A DNA stretch of 29,186 bases from a virus: positions 1 to 29,186 of the IMG/VR virus record IMGVR_UViG_3300006802_010402, one strand, 5' to 3'. Every line of letters begins with the position of its first letter. Positions within the stretch are counted from its first letter, which is position 1. The notes below the pieces were generated by a model. It was not told where the DNA came from. It saw only the letters and a list, made by a program, of their open reading frames with translations, and searched no databases. This document shows, piece after piece, positions 18,901 to 25,744 of the stretch. The translations under genes and the position numbers were made by a program.

Positions 18901-21900
18901 GACGCGCGAGGTCAGTTGAGTCGGGGAACACCATGGGAACGATGCCTTCATCGACATACGGGATCAGGTTCTCGGGAAGCATCCCCATCATGTGGAGGTT
19001 GTTGAGCTTCAGCTGCCAATCGGAAGTATCAGTCCCTATTCCCTTGAGGTACGCGGCCACCTCATCTGGGCCTTCGACACCCTTGATAACTTCAGTCAGC
19101 TCATCGGTGACGGTATCGGCCTGGTCACGGATCTTGGCATAGACATATCGCCCCTTATCGAGCTCATCGAGGTTGAGGGGCCCGCCTGGTAGCTGCCTGA
19201 GTCCATGGATCTCGAGCTGTTTCTTCAGCGCACGCTGCCATGCCCTTCCCATGTTGTTCTGTTCCACCATGGCTTCGATCACCGCTCGTTGCTCAACGGT
19301 GGAGCCGAGGTACATACGGGCAGTGTGATCGAGGTAGCGGGTGAGGAAGTGAGGCTGGCGCACCAGACGAGAAGTAGGCACCTGCATGAGCACTTCGAAC
19401 AAACGATCTACCCACTGCTTCTTGGCAACCTCATCGAGTCCACCGATCATGGTTCGCACCACCTCTGGCGGTGTAGCCCCAAGCTCATCGTAGATACTGA
19501 GGATCCGAGGTTCGAGTTCAGCGATCTCGCTTATCTTCATGTTGTCGAGAAGGAAGGGCTCATCATTGAGCGTGCCGTCAGAGATGGCACGCCTGAGCTG
19601 TCCGTTCCCCTCCTCAACGATATGGAACTGTCGATTGGGGTGTTCGGTAGCGAGCCTGACGACATCTGGCGTACCGTCAGCATCATGGATCGCTGATGCG
19701 AGTTGATCTTTGTTCATCCCATGGCGACCCGTTATCCCCCTCTGCTTTGCCATCTCGAGGAGCTCGGCACGCTTGTGCTGATCCTGGAGTGCGTGGATCT
19801 GGTTCCCCCACATATCCTTGAATATCGGGCGACCTCCAGCATCCAGCTCGGAAGTGCGCTCGATCCATCGGCCTCCGGTCTGCTGGTGGATCATGGCATC
19901 GAGAGACTCGAGGTGCTCACGCAATACCGCTTCGTTGACACGCGACCTGTTGCCACGCACCACGATGATCTTGCTCTGGAGGGAACCCCGCTTCGCTCGC
20001 TTCTGGATGCTGACGAGAAGGGCACGCATAGCTTCATTGTTGGGATCTGACAAGATCCGAAGTGCTTCATCAACCCCGACATCTGACACAATGCGTGCCA
20101 CGCGAGAGCCTCTGAGCTGGAGAAGTTCGGTGAGCACGCCTCGCTCATAGCCCGACTGACCTCGGCGTGCAGCTGTCCAATTCTGACGAGACATGTCATA
20201 GATCTGGTCGGACTCACGCCAGCCACCAGCACCGAGGCCATCGCGACGGATCATGGCTACGAGATCATCACCCATCAGCGAGTAAAGCCCATCGGTGTTC
20301 TTGATCTGAGCCAGGATGTCCATTGGGTGGGTCAGCCATTCACCGTAGCCATAGGCATGTCCACGCAACAACTCCTCACCGATCACCCTGATCGGCCAGC
20401 CCATACGCAACAGCATGATGTCACGCCAATACTTGTGCAGCGTGTCGAGAGCTCGAAGCCCGATACCTGACTCGAACCCAATTGCGATCCGTTCTGGATT
20501 GAGCCCAGGGATGGCTCGATGTACCCGCATGTTGAGGGCACGCGTGTGTGCCGTGGCCCTGCGGGTATCCCTGAGATTCGGCACCACGAGGCGTGTGTTG
20601 GTGTACTGCGCTTCGTGGACAGCCGAGATGAGTGGGACTGTCGGATTACCCATGGTTTCATTAGCGACCCTCTGTTGCATGAACAGCTCGACATCACGCA
20701 TACGCTGAACCTCTTGGGGTGACGCTGCGTAGTTGAGCCAATACGATGCGTTCGATGCTTCATCGGTGGCTACCTGCTCAAGGATCTTCATGATCTCTGG
20801 TTCGGTATAGCCCGAGGCAGCGAGCTTCCTCGAGAGAACCCTGTACATGGAGTCCCTGGCTCCGGTGAGAGCACCCATGTCCTTCGTTCTATGAGCCATG
20901 GTTATCTGCGACAGAACAGCCTGGATCTCCTCATCAGAGGCGCGGATCGTTCGCATCCATTGGATCACGGCCTGCTTGGTTTCGTATGGATCCATCAGCG
21001 ACAACACGATGGGCTGACTCTGTGCGCCGTATCGCCTGAGCCCGAGGCGCATCGAGCGCACTGCCTTGTTGTTGCCGAACGAGTGCCTCGCGGTCGGATT
21101 GCGAACACCTATCTGGAGATGGTCGGAGTACTTCGAGAGGCCAAGACCTGGGGTCTTGTAGATCTCCCTGCCCAACAATGGACGGAGGATCTCACGCACT
21201 TCTTCGGCTGTGTTGGCGTGCTGTAATGCGGTGATAATGCTGTCGTCCTTGACAGTGGGAAGTCGTCGTGCCAGGTGTTCCCATCGTTTCTCACGCGCAA
21301 GGAAGTTGACGACATCATCGGACTTCTTGGGATCCATGAGCCAATCGTCAGCTTGCGTGTGCTTGAGCCACTTGCGCCACTTGACGTTGATGCCGACCTT
21401 TGCCTCATGCTCAGCCCTGAGTACATGAACCTCCATGTTGTCCTCGAGCATGTTCTTCCACGCAAGGATCTCGGCTTCCATCTCGTCACCGCGCTTGACC
21501 GACACGATTTCGTGCTTGAACTCCTCGTGGGCTTTGGTGTAGTCATCGATGAGTTGAGCCTCCTCATCGGTGATGGGGATGGGGTTGCCAGCATCATCGA
21601 CCTGGCGAACACCCCACTCGTCAACCATCGGGTCGAGGCCATCCTGGACACGCCTTGCGTTCGCCTCCTGGAGTGCGTAGTACGCGTCATCGTGCCTTGC
21701 GATGATGTGGTCTTTGCCACTCTCCCTCCAAGTCTGGATCGACTCACCCTGCACTCTTTGGTGGATGAGTTCGTGCTCGAGGACATAATCCTCATACGCC
21801 TTGAGTCCACCACGCGCATTGATCTCGTCAACGAACTCCCTGACAGTCAGGTTGTTGATCTGATAGGGGGAGCCCAGGTCAGCGGTCTGGTGCGGGTCAA

Positions 21901-22990
21901 GGGCCGGTACCCCTTCCGGTACCCTGTCGGGAGGGAAAAGGAGCTCGTCGGGTGCGTTGTGGTAACGATTGAGAAGGCCGTTCCAATCAGCCTCGATCGC
22001 CTCGGGATACATGGTGATACGCGGAACAGCGTTCGTTGAATCACTTGAGGCGGTTCCGAGCTGACCGCTCGGGCCGGCACCTGGTTCATGAAAGATGTTC
22101 TCGTTCTCCTGCATGAGCCTGCGGATGTGGTCACGCACATGTGCATCCGTTGACAGTGAGATGGCTTTGCGGTTCATCGCCCACATGCCGAGCTCGTATG
22201 CCGGTCGGTTGATCGGGTCAGCGAAGATCCTGAAACTGAGATCGGCAAGCCCCGATGCGACATTGAACGGTGTCGTATCGGGACGGAACACCGTGATGGC
22301 AAGGGCTCGACCCATCGAGGCTGGTACCGAGTAGGTCTGGTCACCGAAGGTCTTGTTGATCAGCGTTGAGTTGTGGAGGTCGTGGATGTTGTCGGTGATC
22401 GGAACGCCGTATCGCTCTTGGGTGAGAGCCGAGGCATGGCTCATCGAGGCGCGCAGATCGTGTGTCTCGTCGTACTTAGACCTCAGTGCTGTGCTGTACC
22501 CAGGGAGTTGGTGGTCTTGCTCGGAGCCATATGTCCAGCCCGAGCCCATACGGATCGGGTTCCCCATGCGAGCCTGACGAGTGATCTCGGTGAGGTAGGA
22601 CTGATTGGAGATCCGATACGCTGTCCACAAGTCCTCACCTTGGGCAGCTCGAACACCGGTACGAAGCAGTGTGTTGACACCGTGATCCCAATAGGACTCG
22701 AGCCCTGTCAAGGCACCCCTTACAGTGCCTCGCACCGCGTGCATGGGTGTCCAATCCTGCGTGATCTGGAAGTCAGCATCAGCGATCTCGGACAGGAACG
22801 GATCATCCCAACTCACCCCGCCCACAACGAGTGCTGCCGCGGTATCGGGAGCCAAGGCTGGATTGACACCAAGGATCCCCGCGAGGTTCTGAGCATCACG
22901 CTCAGTCAGCGTGTGCGACCAACCAAGGTATTCACCAAGGAACCGTTCTCGTTGGATCGTTTCTTCGTTGCGCTCTGCTGTGGTGGGCAT
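12920..22990 (-). CDS. Giant polyvalent virion protein (3356 aa)
   Basis: One uninterrupted 10-kb frame. I chose ATG at 22990 (TGATG overlap with the upstream gene) over a GTG at 23029 that has no Shine-Dalgarno. Visible parts: HELIH at 406-410, an HExxH zincin-like motif; a core segment near 780-870 with YWRDIMLLRMGWPIRVIGEE; a Rho-N/SAP-like helix pair at about 1075-1102 (ELLEMAKQRGITGRHGMNKD); a Gly/Pro linker at about 1462-1495; an ADP-ribosyltransferase-like domain at about 2270-2390 (FHGT with His2278, SFTTDIGEAHDY with Tyr2323, GGEFTVP with Glu2372); and a C-terminal core from about 2750 (LTSRSNITDQLRFIFPFGDA). Modular enzymes set in a structural frame match phage polyvalent proteins, carried in the capsid and injected. 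No RNA polymerase motif was found. Confidence 0.9.
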   Translation of the reverse strand: MPTTAERNEETIQRERFLGEYLGWSHTLTERDAQNLAGILGVNPALAPDTAAALVVGGVSWDDPFLSEIADADFQITQDWTPMHAVRGTVRGALTGLESYWDHGVNTLLRTGVRAAQGEDLWTAYRISNQSYLTEITRQARMGNPIRMGSGWTYGSEQDHQLPGYSTALRSKYDETHDLRASMSHASALTQERYGVPITDNIHDLHNSTLINKTFGDQTYSVPASMGRALAITVFRPDTTPFNVASGLADLSFRIFADPINRPAYELGMWAMNRKAISLSTDAHVRDHIRRLMQENENIFHEPGAGPSGQLGTASSDSTNAVPRITMYPEAIEADWNGLLNRYHNAPDELLFPPDRVPEGVPALDPHQTADLGSPYQINNLTVREFVDEINARGGLKAYEDYVLEHELIHQRVQGESIQTWRESGKDHIIARHDDAYYALQEANARRVQDGLDPMVDEWGVRQVDDAGNPIPITDEEAQLIDDYTKAHEEFKHEIVSVKRGDEMEAEILAWKNMLEDNMEVHVLRAEHEAKVGINVKWRKWLKHTQADDWLMDPKKSDDVVNFLAREKRWEHLARRLPTVKDDSIITALQHANTAEEVREILRPLLGREIYKTPGLGLSKYSDHLQIGVRNPTARHSFGNNKAVRSMRLGLRRYGAQSQPIVLSLMDPYETKQAVIQWMRTIRASDEEIQAVLSQITMAHRTKDMGALTGARDSMYRVLSRKLAASGYTEPEIMKILEQVATDEASNASYWLNYAASPQEVQRMRDVELFMQQRVANETMGNPTVPLISAVHEAQYTNTRLVVPNLRDTRRATAHTRALNMRVHRAIPGLNPERIAIGFESGIGLRALDTLHKYWRDIMLLRMGWPIRVIGEELLRGHAYGYGEWLTHPMDILAQIKNTDGLYSLMGDDLVAMIRRDGLGAGGWRESDQIYDMSRQNWTAARRGQSGYERGVLTELLQLRGSRVARIVSDVGVDEALRILSDPNNEAMRALLVSIQKRAKRGSLQSKIIVVRGNRSRVNEAVLREHLESLDAMIHQQTGGRWIERTSELDAGGRPIFKDMWGNQIHALQDQHKRAELLEMAKQRGITGRHGMNKDQLASAIHDADGTPDVVRLATEHPNRQFHIVEEGNGQLRRAISDGTLNDEPFLLDNMKISEIAELEPRILSIYDELGATPPEVVRTMIGGLDEVAKKQWVDRLFEVLMQVPTSRLVRQPHFLTRYLDHTARMYLGSTVEQRAVIEAMVEQNNMGRAWQRALKKQLEIHGLRQLPGGPLNLDELDKGRYVYAKIRDQADTVTDELTEVIKGVEGPDEVAAYLKGIGTDTSDWQLKLNNLHMMGMLPENLIPYVDEGIVPMVFPDSTDLARRGANWPATPGPTPRMVQIHDNLLDTRSSVDAIVARYGDGVQRSDLMQNFYELELVKEHFDELNEAARVWFGDDPDALVVNKIHDLDAQIKQVGDDIRTMEGGGSLRGRGGSGDSVPPPDEVGGGGGVPERDMSYSRPVMDYEEMAGDFIENLKFYDEVGHELEEAIPIARRILQDEYGAELLEMYGVKSIDEIPERALIDHAYRVDGNHELDGSGWIFSPDVDEYLFSPGFRSQMEGAVYPESILRHGRSYEEWDWLDDFRTVSNHARRELQWYLDANGLDLVAEDVIKELRRGTMTIDDLRPAADIQRTKAASQNLLVNKYYNMRSVVDEIYKGSGSLSVWQLNNKPISRAAQRRINSLAGGDRVEFLRQFDQVKTQFEASVKELGVVEAHRTVTGAINPRGYAAIQDSAVLYEDLLELNARIDDIAEQFDLRAASWEVLSEQREHILITRQTEHYDELGNEITPHSPENVARLDPEDIEALNRILLYMESEGMNTDLWAWPASIRGPRHQVSAWVSPQEVRELEYLMDNAMQLRRELRGRTANRGPLPPGIKNEPAFVDAYYGHRLEAYRKWTHPWWSDEVTAKIHSMTLDELIEASGDASTPAGFYLGLPRDVHHSLPLLEGGRRTPMIVDEIEDAFLLGDASFVEHLHEIVDQVADNPYLWDLANEAELQGIPRDEWPRFFEDRMQEISRYADKKMFHSDSFDFPANEMAHHSTLRMEVLRRLSEGEISIADVEEAIGRWHVNHWGGLEDYRWFENPERADLIPEGELPVAGTVGGLDRPRRVNDLNATFGGLEAQLRGQGIWEDFKYTQPIDRPIPDAEVNRQFNSQLEEGNFLPEIKYPPGTQPIPRYEGTGSSQSIRMQPEGISLARQGAGDVGGARRIPIEEADPMNPHLGGWPDADDLEDGDWLFHGTRAKDIDSFIGPDGELIMAVAQGDFHQLDPSFSFTTDIGEAHDYRTRTFASARVRNHTDAGHIIKIDADYIKGLGAQQETMTEWALYGRDGGEFTVPAGKWGYYAEHPAHQLKLEAEAMTLEELQHEWLIASSEVEWAEMAAGIGGPMGSAPELTPLSMGMIDDEIRRRAVALSGYEEQRRFIIELARNDVRLGRQGHYVYPFTGSFLEDDILFKRFFGFESGYDADIYELAQGIFPTPKLSAYDLHMAEEAAARGETVWYQPAVDAYNQAHASRKSFIENFDDLQRRVHAAEKPGNYADLTPEQRAAMDTGDWETFSRARGYTEDEISEFAKYQEFLEGTDPNKVQYPPGYHEDPLIRMNSAEVYEQKMREAKNMGYDENNPMGIKDPMEYIRWHRSGEAEMYFYESGAYLEADGGDWYRKGAGGKGNDGGRHKDSVPHPFSNRSLGVLTPEQQLVSDIDSVAKSLAIDDTKKLFYDLTSRSNITDQLRFIFPFGDAFIEQVGIWARAMTPLGDQAGQAIKNWRKGDIALQNARKSGFFSEDEFGNEVFNWPGAGLMADLFSPGLPDGVGLSATIRPDQLMMMNFTPRGLGLPGTHGFIQVPVSMVQNVLDNYPPLRDAINWFVYGDYTANQAQSPNDLIASLSPTYGRRLVEAWFGDESKQAYADEINERIETLLMTGDPQYGLDPDRRDHTIEDAKKFGSTLAWLRILDGIISPGQPRYEPTIAIQLDETEDPFWMQATALAREWRAAREFFGDDHIAAGYMRNRFGIDPFVMTGATREVVARPYDKQGYDYAMTHRDLYPKMGSSMMLFIPTTNMSEFYLPAYNRAKNEGDRQTLTPEQTMDIRSRTAGYNALNAIDEFYNAQAVEIDRAFDYEHNKGWSLNMQRLDLWRNQQRLDIYAQYPLSRPQSEIAGLAGRPTPQNILDDFLTVGTPGTEANALAHELQPDIAEWSEEVTRIWKVNLEMSTFTDAHSHSSTWWLTGESTVAQAMRDEAVDQINIATTELVAKADPLRKAELESQIGWFTTRVLEPLLNGYSGYDELWLLRTEVPKILTEAEIKQQYPEYFISDTVGAP

Positions 22991-23382
22991 CAGTCTTTGA
23001 GCATCCCCAGGATGTAGCCCGAAGGCCACTTGCGCGCGAGGATACGAAAGATCATCTGTGGATCAGTCAGTGGTGGGCCTGGAGCTGCTCCTGGTGCTCC
23101 TGCTGTGATGGGCTGTGACGGAACTTGGGTAGGTCCGAAAACACCACCTCCTCCAGCCTGTGCTGGTCGAGGCGATTGATTTGGGCCTGGAGCTCCACCT
23201 GCGGGTACGGGAGCTGCTGCTTGGGCTGCTTCCATCTCTTGTCGAGATCCATAATCTCCACCTGGCGCGACAAGGTTCGCAGTACGCAAGTCGGAAGGGC
23301 CCCCGTCTGTGCGAGCAGAGAACCTACCTGGCCCGGATACCGCAGCTGGTCTTGACGGTTCACGCTGTCCTCCTTGTGCCAT
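22990..23382 (-). CDS. Pro/Gly/Ala-rich small protein (130 aa)
   Basis: ATG at 23382 is preceded by TAGGAGTAACAC. Residues 1-105 are low complexity and probably disordered (VPAGGAPGPNQSPRPAQAGG, QPITAGAPGAAPGPPL). The last 25 residues form a short ordered segment, DPQMIFRILARKWPSGYILG. A disordered arm with an ordered C-terminal peptide next to the portal and giant-protein genes suggests a linker or an assembly or packaging factor. The stop overlaps the favoured start of the giant gene. The family is not recognised. Confidence 0.72.
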   Translation of the reverse strand: MAQGGQREPSRPAAVSGPGRFSARTDGGPSDLRTANLVAPGGDYGSRQEMEAAQAAAPVPAGGAPGPNQSPRPAQAGGGGVFGPTQVPSQPITAGAPGAAPGPPLTDPQMIFRILARKWPSGYILGMLKD

Positions 23383-23391
23383 GTGTTACTC

Positions 23392-23733
23392 CTAGATGTC
23401 GAAGTGCGTAGCAATGACCGCGAAGGTGAAGGACTGACCCGCTGACCCTGTAATCGTCCACACGACTCGGTAGTACCGAGCCTTGGCTGTGACCTCGAGC
23501 ACTTCATCGCCCGCTGCTACGAGCTGGGCGAAAGCGTCAGGCGTTCCTGCATCAACAAAGTTCACACCATCTCCTGACCACTCGATGGTTACATCAAGGG
23601 TCGGGGAGGTGCCTGCTGCTGCCGTACAGTGAAGCGCGAAGGCGAGCTCCTTGGATGTCACGGCGACCGCTGCGGAGTTACCCGTTACCGTTTCGGCCCC
23701 AGCTGCGTGAACCGCAATGTGCTTAGGAAGCAT
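23392..23733 (-). CDS. Small beta-sandwich virion-type protein (113 aa)
   Basis: ATG at 23733 lies 11 nt inside the end of the zinc-ribbon gene, with AAGG upstream. The protein is one predicted beta domain of Ig-like character: AVAVTSKELAFALHCTAA, then TLDVTIEWSGDGVNFVDAG, then RYYRVVWTITGSAGQSFTFAV. The phrase WSxDGxxFVDAG followed by YYRVxWTxTG is common in small phage and bacterial surface beta-sandwich proteins. It may decorate the capsid or sit at the portal vertex. No enzymatic residues are evident. Confidence 0.75.
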   Translation of the reverse strand: MLPKHIAVHAAGAETVTGNSAAVAVTSKELAFALHCTAAAGTSPTLDVTIEWSGDGVNFVDAGTPDAFAQLVAAGDEVLEVTAKARYYRVVWTITGSAGQSFTFAVIATHFDI

Positions 23734-23926
23734 CTTCTACCTTGGCTGTTGCCTTGGTCTTGGTGGTCTTGGTCGCTGACGGAGGTGCCGGCACCTTCTC
23801 TTTGCAACCCGAACCTGGGCATACCGTCCGACGCTCGTTGTCCTTGATGGGGTTGTACTCCACCCCGCAATTGTCACAACGGATTCGCTCGTAGCGACCG
23901 ATCGTGACCTTACCTGTTGCTGCCAT
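23723..23926 (-). CDS. Zinc-ribbon protein (67 aa)
   Basis: ATG at 23926 has an AATAGGAGAGAGCC Shine-Dalgarno. Two cysteine pairs form a compact zinc-ribbon: CDNC (about 17-20) and CPGSGC (about 36-41), separated by 15 residues. A Thr/Lys/Ala-rich flexible tail follows (PSATKTTKTKATAKVEDAS). It is placed directly after the portal gene. Small zinc ribbons at this place are common in phages but their function is usually unknown; nucleic-acid binding or a structural role are both possible. Confidence 0.78.
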   Translation of the reverse strand: MAATGKVTIGRYERIRCDNCGVEYNPIKDNERRTVCPGSGCKEKVPAPPSATKTTKTKATAKVEDAS

Positions 23927-23935
23927 GGCTCTCTC

Positions 23936-25741
23936 CTATTGGATTTGGGAAACGGTTTGAGCACCGCTTCCACCTTGCTCGAGTTGGGCAAGGATAGTCT
24001 GCACCGAGGTCGGGCCTCCTACCCCTTCTCCCGTTGGTGGGCCTTGTGGCCCGCCCACACCCCCCATGCCCATCTGCGCGGCCTGTGCCATCGCCATCTC
24101 CTCTGGAGACATCTGTGGCTCTTGGGGTGTGAAGAACTTCTTGAGGACTTCGATGTGAGAACCTGGCGTGTCAAGGATCTCAACGAGTGCCATATCAGCC
24201 GATGGATCCTGTTGCTGGGAGCGAGCACCCAACGAACTCAGAAGCGCATCTCGGGCCTGGTCTTGGATGATCCGCTCGTTGACCAGGCTCAGGTTGTCCA
24301 GACCATCGATGTTCTCCTGGAAGGTACGCATGTCCATGGCCCTGGCACCCACGAGCTGGAGGCCAGCGAGGATCTTGGATGTCTCATCGAAGGTAGCCAT
24401 GGCACCGAACACGCGGCGGGTGCGGTAGTCACCGGCGATGTCCTCTGACGGTACATAGGACTCCTCGAACTCGGATGAGCCCTCGTACCAATACACCCGC
24501 TTCTTGCGGTGGGGGTGCATCGCCTCCTCCCACTCGAGTCGCTTGCGATCGCAAAGCTCCGATGAGTGCTTGATGGCGGTCTGGTACTCACGCACATTGA
24601 GGTCTGCTGACCCCGCCAGCTTCTCGATGCCGGCACCGGTGGCAAAGGAGTTGGGAGAGATCCCGTCCTGCTGGACATCGTATGCACCCACGATGCGGAA
24701 CTCCCGCTCGAGGACATTGATGGCCTGGAGCGTCTGGTTGATGATCTCGCCCGTTGGCTTCTCGACCCGTGACCCTGCCTCGAAGAAGTTGATGGCATCA
24801 CGGCCCTTCTCGTACTCGGCTGATGTCATCTCACCGTGAACATTCGTTTCACGGAAGGTCGAGTCCTCGGCTCCGATCATGGCCAGGAGGTTGAGCTTGG
24901 CCATCATCGCCATGATTCCGAACACATGGAAGTACTGACCCTGGAGTTGATCGAACGAGAACCGCTTGGTCAGCACGAACGCCGGCCCCGACTTGAGCGG
25001 GTTGGGTACGAAGGAGATCACATCCTCGGTATCGAGACTCACGACATAGGTGCCCTCCGGTGTGAAGTACTCACATACTTCTACATCAGCACTCGAGGGG
25101 GAGAGCCCTGACTCCCACGAGGAGGCATCGAGGATCACGGCACCACCGCGACCACGACGATGGATCTTCGATGACAGGGTGGGGTGGATTGCCTTGAGCT
25201 TGGCATACGGCATACGGCGAATGACCGCCATCTCGGTCGGCTGCTGGTCGGGCCCGAAGAACCCTGGGTAACAGTCGAAGGGATCACGAAGCTCGGCAAC
25301 GGGATACATCTCTCCACCGAAGTTGCGCTCGGTGATGACCTGGACGGAGAACCCGTAGCCCGCCGTCCATCGCCCGATCTGTGGGTACTGCAACTCCATG
25401 CGTCCGAGGTCGTCCCAACCCTGAACGATGCGGGCCCGCTTCTCGGCACGCTTGCGCGCCGAGTTGGTGTCGCGGGTGGGGATCATGTCGGTCTTGAGTG
25501 TCGGTGCGCGTCCGACCTTCTGTGCGAACCGCTCGAGGCCCGAGTGCATGTAGTTGGCAGTGGGGAGATCAACGCCAAGGTCACGGAGATCCTGCTCGGG
25601 GCCCTCAAGCCCCCAATCGAGAACAGCCTGGACTCCTTGGGCTCCACCGTTCATGACGGCTCGGATGCGGCGACGGTCGTGTTGGGAGTACTGATTGCGG
25701 AGGGAGTCGATACGATCCCGTAGTTCCCTGAACTCTCTCAC
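23936..25741 (-). CDS. Portal protein (601 aa)
   Basis: Forms the ring at the capsid vertex through which DNA is packaged and ejected. It directly follows the terminase gene (3-nt gap), and its GTG start at 25741 has a GAGGTAAC Shine-Dalgarno. Typical portal patterns: helical N-terminus, an APTLKTDMIPTRDTNSARKR segment at about 79-98, YPQIGRWTAGYGFSVQVI at about 120-137, PVAELRDPFDCYPGFFGPDQ at about 146-165, and a long helical stem and wing region with Asp/Glu-rich helices (LAGSADLNVREYQTAIKHS). The C-terminal ~55 residues are Gly/Met/Pro-rich and disordered (MGMGGVGGPQGPPTGEGVGG). Length is in the usual range for portals of this type. Confidence 0.88.
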   Translation of the reverse strand: MREFRELRDRIDSLRNQYSQHDRRRIRAVMNGGAQGVQAVLDWGLEGPEQDLRDLGVDLPTANYMHSGLERFAQKVGRAPTLKTDMIPTRDTNSARKRAEKRARIVQGWDDLGRMELQYPQIGRWTAGYGFSVQVITERNFGGEMYPVAELRDPFDCYPGFFGPDQQPTEMAVIRRMPYAKLKAIHPTLSSKIHRRGRGGAVILDASSWESGLSPSSADVEVCEYFTPEGTYVVSLDTEDVISFVPNPLKSGPAFVLTKRFSFDQLQGQYFHVFGIMAMMAKLNLLAMIGAEDSTFRETNVHGEMTSAEYEKGRDAINFFEAGSRVEKPTGEIINQTLQAINVLEREFRIVGAYDVQQDGISPNSFATGAGIEKLAGSADLNVREYQTAIKHSSELCDRKRLEWEEAMHPHRKKRVYWYEGSSEFEESYVPSEDIAGDYRTRRVFGAMATFDETSKILAGLQLVGARAMDMRTFQENIDGLDNLSLVNERIIQDQARDALLSSLGARSQQQDPSADMALVEILDTPGSHIEVLKKFFTPQEPQMSPEEMAMAQAAQMGMGGVGGPQGPPTGEGVGGPTSVQTILAQLEQGGSGAQTVSQIQ

Positions 25742-25744
25742 TCG

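Noticed and set aside
21275-22039. Long plus-strand frames opposite the virion genes (for example also 18104-18919, 27218-28024, 7815-8516)
   Set aside because: They mirror the minus-strand codon periodicity, lack RBS and domain-like sequence, and lie wholly opposite well-supported genes.
12920-22990. N4-like virion RNA polymerase
   Set aside because: Size and packaging context fit, but no T7-family polymerase motifs (DxxGR, the catalytic Lys helix, HDS-type motif) could be found in the sequence.
22990-23029. GTG at 23029 as start of the giant protein
   Set aside because: No Shine-Dalgarno precedes it and it would overlap the upstream gene by 40 nt, while ATG 22990 gives the TGATG overlap seen elsewhere in this operon.
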